From Deefgea salmonis (GTDB lineage: Bacteria; Pseudomonadota; Gammaproteobacteria; Burkholderiales; Chitinibacteraceae): a DNA stretch of 64,000 bases. Within the stretch, counting starts at the first letter, position 1, and every line of letters begins with the position of its first letter. The notes under the pieces were generated by a model that saw nothing but the letters and a program-made list of their open reading frames with translations, ran no database searches and was not told the DNA's origin. Position numbers and translations under genes: made by a program. The stretch covers positions 1 through 64,000 of the forward strand of contig NZ_JAJAWG010000004.1 in NCBI RefSeq assembly GCF_020531905.1, given 5' to 3'. This document shows, piece by piece, positions 18,043-26,168 of the stretch.

Positions 18043-18073
18043 GTAGCAAAGGAGGTCATATTTGATTGATTCC
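18043..18073 (+). repeat. 31-bp imperfect direct repeat, copy 2
   Basis: Same 31-base unit 217 bases after copy 1, with the exact 16-bp block at 18058-18073. Between the copies lie the palindromes of this gap. Confidence 0.7.
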
Positions 18074-18383
18074 GATGTTTTTAGTTTACTCAACCTTGGC
18101 TAGTTGATGCGATTTCTGATCATTATTATGATCATTGCCGTAGTGCAGTATTTTTTTAGCATGAAAATAGTGATTGAGTTGCTTCACTTTGCGGAGTGTG
18201 GATCTGATACTCCATTGATAAACCGTTACTTTGTTTTAACCGATTGATACTTTTTTTTAAAACGTGCAGGTTGATCTTTATACTTGTGTCATTTGTTTTA
18301 ATGATTAAGCACTTTTTATGAGTTGAAGTTTGTTGTTTTATAAAGTAGTTGGTTGTTATTTTTTGATCAATGTTTTTGTAATA

Positions 18384-18414
18384 TAAAAAACGAGGCTTAA
18401 TGCCTCGTTTTTTT
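18384..18414. terminator. Bidirectional rho-independent terminator
   Basis: ACGAGGC/GCCTCGT with a five-base loop, six A before and seven T after. It can serve dapB (minus, 165 bases beyond its stop) or any transcript entering from 17755-18384 on the plus strand. Confidence 0.85.
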
Positions 18415-18578
18415 GTGCTTGACTCTTAAATTAGTGCGAATATTCAGTCTGACTGGCTATGGTTTTTCTATTGTTTAAATAGAAAAAACTTACATAAATC
18501 AAATAAATAGTTTTCGCCGGCGTGTAAAAATCAATGATTGTATTTTTATTTATCATTCTGATGGTCAAGCGCCACTGG

Positions 18579-19379
18579 CTATTTTAAGCCTAATACTTCT
18601 TGCATGTCGTAAAGGCCAGTTGCTTTATGCTGTAAAAATCGAGCAGCACGTAGGCTGCCTTGAGCATAAATAGTGCGGTTGCTGGCTTTGTGAGTGATCT
18701 CGATGCGCTCGCCTTCTCCGGCAAAAACGACTGTATGGTCGCCAATCACATCGCCACCGCGTAGCGTTGCAAAACCGATTTTGCCATCCTCACGTGGGCC
18801 TGTGATTCCTTCTCTAGACCACACTGCAATCTCGTTGAGTGACTGATCCCATGCTTTGGCAATGGCTTGCCCCATTGCAATGGCTGTGCCTGAAGGCGCA
18901 TCAACTTTATGTTTGTGATGCATTTCTACAATTTCTGCGTCGTAGCCATGGCTCAGTGCACCAGCAGCAATCTCAAGTAATTTAAATACTAGATTGACGC
19001 CAATACTCATATTGTACGCAGAAACGATGGCGATTTTTTGGCTTGCCGCCTCGAGCGCAGCACGACCTGCTTCATCGAAACCGGTGGTGCCAATAATCAT
19101 TTTAACGCCGTATTGCTGGCAAACAATCAGGTGTTCCAGCGTGCCTTCTGGACGGGTAAAATCAATTAGAATATCCGCATTTTGCAATGCAGATAATTGA
19201 TCGGTAATTAAAACCCCACAATTTTTTCCTATGTGCGCACAAGCATCTTGGCCAACGGCTTCGCTGCCGGCTCGATCAAGGGCGACGCTCAGTATCACAT
19301 CATCAGCAGCTTGTACTGCTTCAATGAGCATGCGGCCCATGCGGCCGCTACTGCCGGCAATGGCGATTTTAATCGTCAT
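18579..19379 (-). CDS. dapB: 4-hydroxy-tetrahydrodipicolinate reductase
   Basis: 266 residues, the usual DapB length. [13 protein letters not shown] (about 9-21) is the NAD(P)H-binding loop. The catalytic region [15 protein letters not shown] at 152-166 holds the proton-donor histidine pair H154/H155 and K158. It reduces the DapA product on the diaminopimelate-lysine route, needed for peptidoglycan. The start is three bases after the bamE stop at 19383, so the two are probably one transcript. Confidence 0.96.
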   Translation of the reverse strand: MTIKIAIAGSSGRMGRMLIEAVQAADDVILSVALDRAGSEAVGQDACAHIGKNCGVLITDQLSALQNADILIDFTRPEGTLEHLIVCQQYGVKMIIGTTGFDEAGRAALEAASQKIAIVSAYNMSIGVNLVFKLLEIAAGALSHGYDAEIVEMHHKHKVDAPSGTAIAMGQAIAKAWDQSLNEIAVWSREGITGPREDGKIGFATLRGGDVIGDHTVVFAGEGERIEITHKASNRTIYAQGSLRAARFLQHKATGLYDMQEVLGLK

Positions 19380-19382
19380 AAT

Positions 19383-19844
19383 TTAAAACCCTTCATTCAT
19401 TAGCGGTTTCACTTCGATGATTTTTGAATCTGGATTGCTCGGATCGATCGGCATCAATAAATTATCATTGCTAGGGGGGAGTGGCTGTGTTTTTTCTGCC
19501 GGTTCAGCTTTAGGGTCGGGTAGGTAATCACCGTCCCAGCGCACTAGGCTATTTTCATTAAAGAAAACAACAAAGTTTTTTGCCTCTTTGACTTTTCCGC
19601 CTCGGCTATCCCGGTAAATATAATCCCAGCGATCTTTATGAAATGGATCGGTGAGTAGGGGGGTGCCAAGCGCAAAACGAACTTGCGAGCGAGTCATTCC
19701 CACTCGTAGCAAGGCAACTTGCTTGGCGGTGATTTCATTGCCCTGCGGAATATCTAGTTTATAAGGGGTGATAAAATTGACCACGCTGCAGCCACTTAAT
19801 AATAAGCTGCCGGTCACAAATGCGGTTAGTAGTCTGGCCTTCAT
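19383..19844 (-). CDS. bamE: Outer-membrane assembly lipoprotein BamE
   Basis: 153 residues from ATG 19844; longer in-frame readings overlap the fur promoter. The lipobox LLLSGC places the lipidated cysteine at C19. The folded part (about 25-110) holds GNEITAKQVALLRVGMTRSQV and ALGTPLLTDPFHKDRWDYIY, typical of BamE/SmpA. It is an accessory lipoprotein of the BAM complex that inserts outer-membrane proteins. The C-terminal tail (about 110-153) is Pro/Asp-rich and likely flexible. Divergent from fur, a classical betaproteobacterial arrangement; upstream of dapB. Confidence 0.94.
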   Translation of the reverse strand: MKARLLTAFVTGSLLLSGCSVVNFITPYKLDIPQGNEITAKQVALLRVGMTRSQVRFALGTPLLTDPFHKDRWDYIYRDSRGGKVKEAKNFVVFFNENSLVRWDGDYLPDPKAEPAEKTQPLPPSNDNLLMPIDPSNPDSKIIEVKPLMNEGF

Positions 19845-19951
19845 CTTGGTTTGATTCGCTCGTGGATGCCGGTGCGCGTCACCGGGAAACGCTATATCAT
19901 AACCGGATTGTGTAACTCCCGCACGACTGGGGAACAAAGAAGGGTAGAACA

Positions 19952-20377
19952 ATGAGCAAAGCGGCTGAATTAAAAGGCATGGGTTTGAAGGCGACAGGGC
20001 CAAGATTAAAGATCTTGAATCTGTTTGAAACCAGTGGCGCGCGCCATCTGACTGCCGAAGATGTTTATCGCATGCTATTGGTTGAAGAAATTGATGTTGG
20101 CTTGGCGACGGTATATCGCGTATTGACTCAATTTGAGCAGGCGGGGATTTTGGAGCGACATCACTTTGAAACAGGCAAGGCCGTCTTTGAATTAAAGCAA
20201 GAAGAGCATCACGATCATTTGGTTTGTGTTAAATGCGGCGCGGTTGAAGAATTTTTTGATCCAGAAATCGAAGCACGCCAAGATGCCATTGCACTTAAGC
20301 ATGGTTTTGAAATTCAAGATCACGAAATGTATATCTATGGCATTTGTAATCCTTGCCAAATTAAAGCCAAGAAATAG
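19952..20377 (+). CDS. fur: Ferric uptake regulator Fur
   Basis: 141 residues. The winged helix (1-85) contains [15 protein letters not shown] and [19 protein letters not shown]. The dimerisation and metal part has [10 protein letters not shown] and a second pair ICNPC, giving C92, C95, C132 and C135 as the structural zinc site. With Fe2+ it represses iron-uptake genes. GAAGGG lies before the ATG. The 107 bases between the fur and bamE starts hold both promoters. The aat gene follows after 20 bases and may be partly co-transcribed. Confidence 0.96.
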   Translation: MSKAAELKGMGLKATGPRLKILNLFETSGARHLTAEDVYRMLLVEEIDVGLATVYRVLTQFEQAGILERHHFETGKAVFELKQEEHHDHLVCVKCGAVEEFFDPEIEARQDAIALKHGFEIQDHEMYIYGICNPCQIKAKK

Positions 20378-20397
20378 TTTTTTGTGATCACCTTACT

Positions 20398-21090
20398 ATG
20401 ATCCCGTGGTTAGATCATCATTCGCCTTTTCCGCCGTTGACGCAGGCGCTCAAAGAGCCCAGTGGTTTATTGGCGGCGGGGGGCGACTTGTCGTCAGAAC
20501 GCATTTTAATGGCGTATCGGCAGGGTATTTTTCCGTGGTTTATGCCCAATGAGCCTATTTTGTGGTGGAGTCCTGATCCACGCATGGTCTTATTTAGCAA
20601 TGAGCTGATTATTCCGAAATCACTACGCAAAGTAGTGCGTCAGCGTCCGTATCGCGTGACGTTTGACACGGCGTTTAGTGCGGTGATGCAAGGCTGTGCA
20701 GCCCCGCGAGCCGGCGTTGCTGCAACATGGATTAGTGATGAGATGTTGGCTGCATATAGCGCATTGCATCAACAAGGGCTTGCACACAGTTTTGAGTGTT
20801 GGATGGATGATGAGCTGGTGGGCGGTTTGTATGGCGTGGCCATTGGCAAAATGTTTTACGGCGAATCAATGTTTGCGCGTCGTTCGGACGCGTCAAAAAT
20901 CGCTTTTGTGCATGCGGTGCAATGGCTGGCTGCTGCGGGTTTTGTCATGATTGATTGTCAAATGCATACTGAACATTTGGCGCGATTTGGAGCCAGAGAG
21001 ATTGCTCGTGATGAATTTATTGCTAAGCTAGAAGTTCAACTTGCCCAGCCTGATCGACTTGGGCCATGGTCATATTCCCATACCAATTAG
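20398..21090 (+). CDS. aat: Leucyl/phenylalanyl-tRNA--protein transferase
   Basis: 230 residues. The family motifs PPLTQALKEPSGLLAAGGDLS, YRQGIFPWF, ILWWSPDPRMVL and CQMHTEHLARFGAREI are all present. Aat moves Leu or Phe from tRNA to proteins with N-terminal Lys or Arg, creating N-degrons for ClpS-ClpAP. It stands 18 bases before bpt, the other bacterial N-end-rule transferase, in one operon. Confidence 0.95.
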   Translation: MIPWLDHHSPFPPLTQALKEPSGLLAAGGDLSSERILMAYRQGIFPWFMPNEPILWWSPDPRMVLFSNELIIPKSLRKVVRQRPYRVTFDTAFSAVMQGCAAPRAGVAATWISDEMLAAYSALHQQGLAHSFECWMDDELVGGLYGVAIGKMFYGESMFARRSDASKIAFVHAVQWLAAAGFVMIDCQMHTEHLARFGAREIARDEFIAKLEVQLAQPDRLGPWSYSHTN

Positions 21091-21108
21091 CTTGTCTATA
21101 GGTGTCGC

Positions 21109-21837
21109 ATGAACGATACATTTCGTAAGCATACAGTTCAATTACAGTTCTATGCCACCGCCCCATATCCTTGTAGTTACTTAGAAGATCAGGCCGCTCG
21201 TTCACAGGTCGCGGTGCCTTCTGAGTTGATTTCCACTGGGGCTTATAGCCAATTAGTGCAGCAAGGTTTTCGTCGGAGCGGGTCATTTGTGTATCGACCG
21301 TGGTGTGATCATTGCCAAGCCTGCGTTGCCGTGCGTTTGCCGGTGCTGGATTTTGTTGCCAGCCGTAGTCAGCGCCGTGCTTTAAAGCACAATGAGTCGC
21401 TCAAGGTGCGGATTATGAAACTTGAGTTTCGCGAAGAGCATTTTTTGTTATACCAACGCTACCAGCAATCGCGGCATAGCGGCGGCGGCATGGATCAAGA
21501 CGGGCATGAGCAATACCGTGGCTTTATTTTAAAAAGCCAGGTGGCGAGTTTTTTGGCTGAATTTACCGAAAATGGCGTGGTCGTGATGGTCAGTTTGATT
21601 GATCAACTCGATGATGGACTTTCGTCGGTGTATACCTTTTTTGATCCTGACCTGCCGGCGCGTAGCTTGGGGGTTTTTAATGTGTTGTGGCAAATTGGCT
21701 TAGCTAAGCAGTTGGGCTTGCAATACGTGTATTTGGGCTATTGGATTAAAGATTGCCGCAAAATGGAATACAAAACCCAATATCGACCGATTGAGGGTTT
21801 GCTCAATGGTAAATGGCAGCTATTGAAGGGTATTTAG
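21109..21837 (+). CDS. bpt: Aspartate/glutamate leucyltransferase (N-end rule)
   Basis: 242 residues of the Ate1/Bpt family: FYATAPYPCSYLEDQAARSQ with a conserved early Cys, GFRRSGSFVYRPWCDHCQAC and YLGYWIKDCRKMEYKTQY. Bpt adds Leu to proteins starting with Asp or Glu. It forms with Aat the bacterial N-degron machinery. Its last codons and TAG stop lie inside a dispersed palindromic repeat (21828-21876). Confidence 0.94.
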   Translation: MNDTFRKHTVQLQFYATAPYPCSYLEDQAARSQVAVPSELISTGAYSQLVQQGFRRSGSFVYRPWCDHCQACVAVRLPVLDFVASRSQRRALKHNESLKVRIMKLEFREEHFLLYQRYQQSRHSGGGMDQDGHEQYRGFILKSQVASFLAEFTENGVVVMVSLIDQLDDGLSSVYTFFDPDLPARSLGVFNVLWQIGLAKQLGLQYVYLGYWIKDCRKMEYKTQYRPIEGLLNGKWQLLKGI

Positions 21838-21876
21838 TTCTATACGTTTATTGATATAGCTTAGAAATGAATACCT
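21828..21876. repeat. Dispersed ~50-nt palindromic repeat, copy 1
   Basis: GGGTAT at one end and ATACCT at the other, with an inner CTATA/TATAG stem. It starts inside the last codons of bpt and supplies its stop codon. One of six similar units in the window (also 23529, 41028, 47803, 52427, 58192). Confidence 0.65.
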
Positions 21877-21969
21877 GCTTAAATATTGTAAATTGAATTG
21901 GGTGGCAACTTGGAACTCTTCGATTTTTGTTGAGTCTATCGGTCAATGAATATTTAACAAAGGCCCACA

Positions 21970-22470
21970 ATGCAAGCGATGACTTTGTCTGAAATCGAAC
22001 AGCTTCGGGTTGAATGCCGCAGCATGGTGGCCAAGCAATCGATGGTGTCGGGTGCGATTGCCATGGTGCCGATTCCGGGGCTCGATGTTGGTGCCGACGT
22101 GGCGATTATGTCGCGGATGGTGGAGCAGATTAATCAAAAATTTGGCTTAAGTGCGGCGCAAATTAATCAGCTTAATCCGCAGTTAAAACAGCGCGTTTTT
22201 GTGATTGTCAGTTCGCTGAGCTCGAGTTTAATTGGTAAGTATTTGTCAAAAGAATTACTGCTCTTGGCATTCAAACGTGTGGGGGTTCGACTGGCGAGTA
22301 AGCAAGCGGCGAAATTTGTGCCGTTTTTAGGCTCAGCCATCGCGGCTGGAATTAGCTATGGTGCGATGCGCATGCTAGGTAACGCCCATATTGATGACTG
22401 CTGCCAAGTACTGATTCAGTTGCAAAGCAGTACGACCTTTGAGCATGAAACGATGGCTCGCGATATCTAG
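21970..22470 (+). CDS. DUF697/YcjF-like small membrane-associated protein
   Basis: 166 residues. A VSGAIAMVPIPGLDVGADVAIMSRM stretch (about 25-50) and a glycine/alanine-rich segment FVPFLGSAIAAGISYGAMRML (about 117-138) are the pattern of DUF697-type membrane-inserting domains, often found with GTPases. No GTPase is present here. It lies alone between bpt and yejK, with a weak AAAGG ribosome site. Function unknown; the family link is by pattern only. Confidence 0.68.
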   Translation: MQAMTLSEIEQLRVECRSMVAKQSMVSGAIAMVPIPGLDVGADVAIMSRMVEQINQKFGLSAAQINQLNPQLKQRVFVIVSSLSSSLIGKYLSKELLLLAFKRVGVRLASKQAAKFVPFLGSAIAAGISYGAMRMLGNAHIDDCCQVLIQLQSSTTFEHETMARDI

Positions 22471-22518
22471 TCACTGCATTCGGTGGGATAATGGGGAATC
22501 TGATTTAAGGATTCTTGC

Positions 22519-23520
22519 ATGTCGACCTCACCCAATACCCTCCAGCATTTAATCATTCATCAATTACATAAAGAGCCCAATGGCCCGGCGCGAGTGGCAT
22601 TGAGCTCGGCTGAAATGCCCGTCAATAGTGCGGCGCAGCGTTTGGTCGACCATCTATGCCAATTGTATGGCAGTCGCAATGGCAAAGGCTTTGGCAAGTT
22701 TGAAGAGGACGAGCACGAATCTCCGATGCCGGCCTTGGTGCGTCGCTACGTGGACGATGCGGATTTTCTTGGGTTTTCTCAGCAGGCGATCGCGCAGTTG
22801 CAAGTGCGTGCCGAGCAAGAGGCTGAGGCCAGCGGCGGCTATGTGTTGATGGCGCACGTTAGCAATAGCGAGATGGACTTTCTCTTTTTTGCCTTAGTGG
22901 GGGAAGTGATTGGCACGGCCGTGAATGCTGATCTGCACCTTGAAGACAGCATTCACTTGGATATGGATCATTTGCGCGTTGCAGGGCGAATTGATTTGGG
23001 CGTATGGCAAGCCGGTGGTGAGCGTTATGTGAGCTTTTTGCGCGGGCGCGGTGATGTGGCGGCGTATTTCAAATTGTTCTTAGGCTGTAACGATATGGTG
23101 ACGCCGCTTAAAGAAACCCAAAAGCTAGTTAAAGGGCTGGAACAATTTGTCGAGCAGCAGGCCCTCAGCGCACAAGATCGTGACGAAGTGTTTCAGCGCG
23201 CACACAATTTACTCGATGAAATGGGCAATGAGCAGGGCGAAGTGAACTTAGCCGAGGTCGCCAGCCAAATTTACCCGGATGCGCCACAGGCATTACAGGA
23301 CGCACTACAGCATGACGACCTTGGGCTCGTTGATGGTTTTGTTCCGGATCGCCGAGCGATTAAGCCACTGATGCGCTTTAAAGCCGCTGCGCCAGAATGG
23401 AAGCTGGAGTTTGATCGCGCCAGCTTGCGCTCGGGGGCAGTAATTTACGACAAACACAGCGATACGCTGGTGCTGTCAAATATCCCAGACAAACTCAAAA
23501 AAGCCTTATTAGAACAATAA
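22519..23520 (+). CDS. yejK: Nucleoid-associated protein YejK (NdpA)
   Basis: 333 residues, the length of YejK/NdpA. It has LQHLIIHQLHKE at the start, FFALVGEVIGTAVNADLHLEDSIHLDM and IDLGVWQAGGERYVSFLRGRG in the middle. YejK binds the nucleoid and interacts with topoisomerases. Monocistronic, with AAGGA before the ATG. A dispersed palindromic repeat begins nine bases after the stop. Confidence 0.92.
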   Translation: MSTSPNTLQHLIIHQLHKEPNGPARVALSSAEMPVNSAAQRLVDHLCQLYGSRNGKGFGKFEEDEHESPMPALVRRYVDDADFLGFSQQAIAQLQVRAEQEAEASGGYVLMAHVSNSEMDFLFFALVGEVIGTAVNADLHLEDSIHLDMDHLRVAGRIDLGVWQAGGERYVSFLRGRGDVAAYFKLFLGCNDMVTPLKETQKLVKGLEQFVEQQALSAQDRDEVFQRAHNLLDEMGNEQGEVNLAEVASQIYPDAPQALQDALQHDDLGLVDGFVPDRRAIKPLMRFKAAAPEWKLEFDRASLRSGAVIYDKHSDTLVLSNIPDKLKKALLEQ

Positions 23521-23528
23521 ACAACAAC

Positions 23529-23579
23529 GGGGTATTGCCTGCTCCGCTTTGCTGTACAAGCGTTGGTGATGTATACCCC
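23529..23579. repeat. Dispersed ~50-nt palindromic repeat, copy 2
   Basis: GGGGTAT (23529-23535) and ATACCCC (23573-23579) enclose a GC-richer centre than in the other copies. Located just after yejK. Confidence 0.6.
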
Positions 23580-23630
23580 AAAGGGTAAAATAACATCCAT
23601 CGAGGGTGTCTATTTGAGCGTTGTTTTATA

Positions 23631-23692
23631 GAACAAACGTTCTTTTTTGGCTTGCGATGATGGTCGCACTCTAGTATTGTGAACGTACGTTC
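23631..23692. promoter_or_regulatory. Two GAAC-N4-GTTC palindromes 50 bp apart
   Basis: GAACAAACGTTC (23631-23642) and GAACGTACGTTC (23681-23692) share the GAAC-N4-GTTC core, with TATA on the outer side of each (before the first, after the second). The second lies 17 bases before the ATG of the gene at 23710. Their spacing of exactly 50 bp is near five helical turns. They look like a double operator for a dimeric repressor. Confidence 0.6.
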
Positions 23693-23709
23693 TATATGGA
23701 GTCGCCGTC

Positions 23710-24084
23710 ATGTCAATTCGTTTTCGTCTCTCTGACCATGCCTTTTTGCAGCAACAAACTTTACGTATCCCGTTAGTGCTGCTTGAAGCATGGGTGCAGC
23801 CGGCTTGGCGTGGCTCGGCGCAACTCTTGTCCGCTCGGCATATTGCCCAATTGCCCGCCGCAGTACGCCCGATGGCGCAGCGTTTTATCGGGCTGTATAT
23901 CGTCAGTGATGGACAAGGCATGATTACTCACATTGCGCAAATGACGCATCGCCTCGCGAATCCGGCACAAGAGATTGATTTTAATTTTGCGCCACGATCG
24001 ATCAAGCTAGCCAATGCGTTCAATGGCACTCAAGTCATGGCATGGGCGCGCACCGCATTGAATGGTTCGGGTATTGCTTGCTGA
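23710..24084 (+). CDS. Uncharacterised 124-residue protein behind paired palindromes
   Basis: I do not recognise this protein. It has 124 residues, no signal peptide or membrane helix, an ATGGAG ribosome site 9 bases before the ATG, and a mixed alpha/beta look: SIRFRLSDHAFLQQQTLRIPLV at the start, a central RFIGLYIVSDGQGMITHI and a C-terminal helix. It stands alone between yejK and ettA. Two strong palindromes directly upstream suggest tight control. A stress- or ligand-induced role is possible but not shown. Confidence 0.65.
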   Translation: MSIRFRLSDHAFLQQQTLRIPLVLLEAWVQPAWRGSAQLLSARHIAQLPAAVRPMAQRFIGLYIVSDGQGMITHIAQMTHRLANPAQEIDFNFAPRSIKLANAFNGTQVMAWARTALNGSGIAC

Positions 24085-24229
24085 GCCATTTAAAGTAAAG
24101 GCCACCGAGCAATACAGGCCTGATGCATCACAATGGGCAATGACTGGACCAATATGAAAGATAGCGCGGCATGGACTGGGGCTGGTAAACTCTAGCCCTA
24201 TTATATTTCCGACTTTTTATAGGTTACTC

Positions 24230-25897
24230 ATGGCTCAATATGTAATGTCTATGCTCCGAGTGAGCAAGATTGTTCCGCCAAAACGTCAGATTATTAAAGA
24301 TATTTCATTGTCTTTTTTCCCCGGCGCAAAGATTGGTTTGCTGGGCCTGAATGGTTCGGGTAAATCGACTGTTCTGAAAATTATGGCAGGGGTTGAAAAA
24401 GAATTTGAAGGTGAAGTTCAGCATTTACCCAACATCAAAATTGGTTATTTAGCGCAAGAACCAGAATTGAATGCTGAAAATACCGTGCGCCAAGAAGTTG
24501 AAAGTGGCCTCGGCGAAGTCTTTGAAGCGCAAGCCAAATTGGAAGCGGTTTATGTCGCTTACGCCGAAGAAGGCGCTGATTTTGATGCCTTAGCCGAAGA
24601 ACAAGGTCGTTTAGAAGCGATTATTTCTGCGGGTGCTGGCGATAATTTAGAGTTGCAACTTGAAATCGCTGCCGATGCACTGCGTTTGCCAGAATGGGAT
24701 GCGATCGTTGGCCAATTGTCTGGTGGTGAAAAGCGCCGCGTTGCTTTGTGTAAATTGCTGCTGTCTAAGCCAGATATGTTGCTGCTCGACGAGCCAACCA
24801 ATCACTTGGATGCTGAATCGGTTGAATGGTTAGAGCAATTTTTGGTGCGCTTCCCAGGTACCGTGGTTGCCGTAACGCATGATCGCTACTTCTTGGATAA
24901 CGCCGCTGAGTGGATTTTGGAGCTAGACCGTGGGCATGGTATTCCTTGGGAAGGCAATTATTCGACTTGGTTGCAAAAGAAAGAAGAGCGTCTCAAGTTA
25001 GAAGAATCGCAAGAGTCGGCACGTCAAAAAGCCTTAAACAAAGAATTGGAATGGGTTCGTCAAAATCCGAAAGGGCGTCAAGCTAAATCAAAAGCCCGTA
25101 TTGCGCGCTTTGAAGAGCTCTCTAGCTTTGAGCATCAAAAACGCAACGAAACCCAAGAAATCTTTATCCCAGTTGCGGAGCGTTTGGGCGAAAAGGTGAT
25201 TGAGTTTAAAGGGGTCAGCAAAGCCTTTGGTGAGCGCTTATTGATTGATGATTTAAGCTTTAACGTACCAGCGGGTGCGATTGTCGGCATTATCGGGCCT
25301 AACGGCGCGGGTAAATCCACCTTATTTAAGATGATTGCTGGCAAGGAAGCGCCCGATAGCGGTGAAGTTGAAATCGGTCAAACCGTGCAAATGGCGTTTG
25401 TCGAACAAAGTCGCGAAGGTTTAGAGAACGACAAAACGGTATTTCAAGACGTTTCAAATGGCCATGATGTGATCAGCGTCGGCAAGTTTGAGATGAGCAG
25501 TCGCGCCTACTTAGGACGCTTTAATTTTAAAGGCGGCGATCAAGCTAAATTAGTTGGTAATCTATCCGGTGGTGAGCGTGGTCGTTTGCATTTGGCTAAA
25601 ACGCTACTCAAAGGCGGCAATGTATTACTGCTGGATGAGCCATCGAATGATTTGGACGTCGAAACATTGCGTGCGCTAGAAGATGCATTGCTTGAATTTG
25701 CCGGTACTGTGTTTGTTATTTCGCATGATCGTTGGTTCCTTGACCGGATTGCAACGCATATCTTGGCGGCGGAAGGCAATTCGCAATGGAATTTCTTTGA
25801 TGGTAATTATCAAGAATATGAAGCGGATAAGAAAAAACGCTTAGGTGAAGAAGGCGCAAAACCAAAACGAATTCGCTATAAGCCAATTACACGTTAA
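24230..25897 (+). CDS. ettA: Energy-dependent translational throttle protein EttA (ABC-F)
   Basis: 555 residues with two ABC domains and no membrane part. Walker A motifs are GLNGSGKST (about 38-46) and GPNGAGKST (about 357-365); signatures LSGGEKRRVALC and LSGGERGRLHLAKTLL follow, with LLLDEPTNHLD and LLLDEPSNDLD. The start MAQYVMSMLRVSKIVPPKRQIIKDI and the interdomain linker match EttA, which binds the ribosomal E site and gates elongation according to the ADP/ATP ratio. Monocistronic with its own terminator. Confidence 0.96.
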   Translation: MAQYVMSMLRVSKIVPPKRQIIKDISLSFFPGAKIGLLGLNGSGKSTVLKIMAGVEKEFEGEVQHLPNIKIGYLAQEPELNAENTVRQEVESGLGEVFEAQAKLEAVYVAYAEEGADFDALAEEQGRLEAIISAGAGDNLELQLEIAADALRLPEWDAIVGQLSGGEKRRVALCKLLLSKPDMLLLDEPTNHLDAESVEWLEQFLVRFPGTVVAVTHDRYFLDNAAEWILELDRGHGIPWEGNYSTWLQKKEERLKLEESQESARQKALNKELEWVRQNPKGRQAKSKARIARFEELSSFEHQKRNETQEIFIPVAERLGEKVIEFKGVSKAFGERLLIDDLSFNVPAGAIVGIIGPNGAGKSTLFKMIAGKEAPDSGEVEIGQTVQMAFVEQSREGLENDKTVFQDVSNGHDVISVGKFEMSSRAYLGRFNFKGGDQAKLVGNLSGGERGRLHLAKTLLKGGNVLLLDEPSNDLDVETLRALEDALLEFAGTVFVISHDRWFLDRIATHILAAEGNSQWNFFDGNYQEYEADKKKRLGEEGAKPKRIRYKPITR

Positions 25898-25910
25898 TTG
25901 CATTGCTTAA

Positions 25911-25947
25911 AACAAGGAAGGGTGATCCCTTCCTTGTTTTTTTTTTG
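25911..25947 (+). terminator. Rho-independent terminator of ettA
   Basis: A 12-bp perfect stem (25911-25922 with 25927-25938), TGAT loop and nine or more T. The 220 bases from here to 26168 hold only the promoter region of the next gene, as far as I can see. Confidence 0.93.
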
Positions 25948-26168
25948 CTTTCAAATCACCCATGTTCAATCTAGGTGTTGAAACCACCGAGGTACTTTTT
26001 GCAAGTATTCAGTATTTTGCGGCAGGTTTTATTTGAAACAAAGAATATCGTAGTAATTCATGACTAAAAAACCATGACTGATGGGTAATAGATGTTTTTA
26101 TATTCAGAATAAAGCACAATCTTACGCTACTGAGGTTTCACTTTATTTATTTCATCGAGAAAGACTGC

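Larger units (their letters stand above)
17755..18578. other. AT-rich gap of about 820 bases with palindromes and a direct repeat
   Basis: No protein gene can be supported here. It is clearly richer in A and T than its neighbours. It contains a 31-bp direct repeat (17826-17856 and 18043-18073), an 18-bp perfect palindrome at 17986-18003 (GAAATGTAATTACATTTC), a 14-bp palindrome at 17947-17960, a 15-base interrupted palindrome at 17877-17891, a 10-bp inverted repeat around 18462-18488, and one good terminator at 18384-18414. It could hold a small RNA or be decayed foreign DNA. It lies between the ends of convergent genes baiN-like and dapB. Confidence 0.6.

Noticed and set aside
23631-23692. 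Reading the palindromes as LexA/SOS boxes
   Set aside because: The GAAC-N4-GTTC form belongs to Gram-positive LexA; betaproteobacterial LexA uses a different motif. Kept only as an operator of unknown regulator.
23610-23921. Antisense frame of 103 codons across the GAAC-N4-GTTC region
   Set aside because: It overlaps both the palindromes and the better-supported plus-strand gene at 23710.
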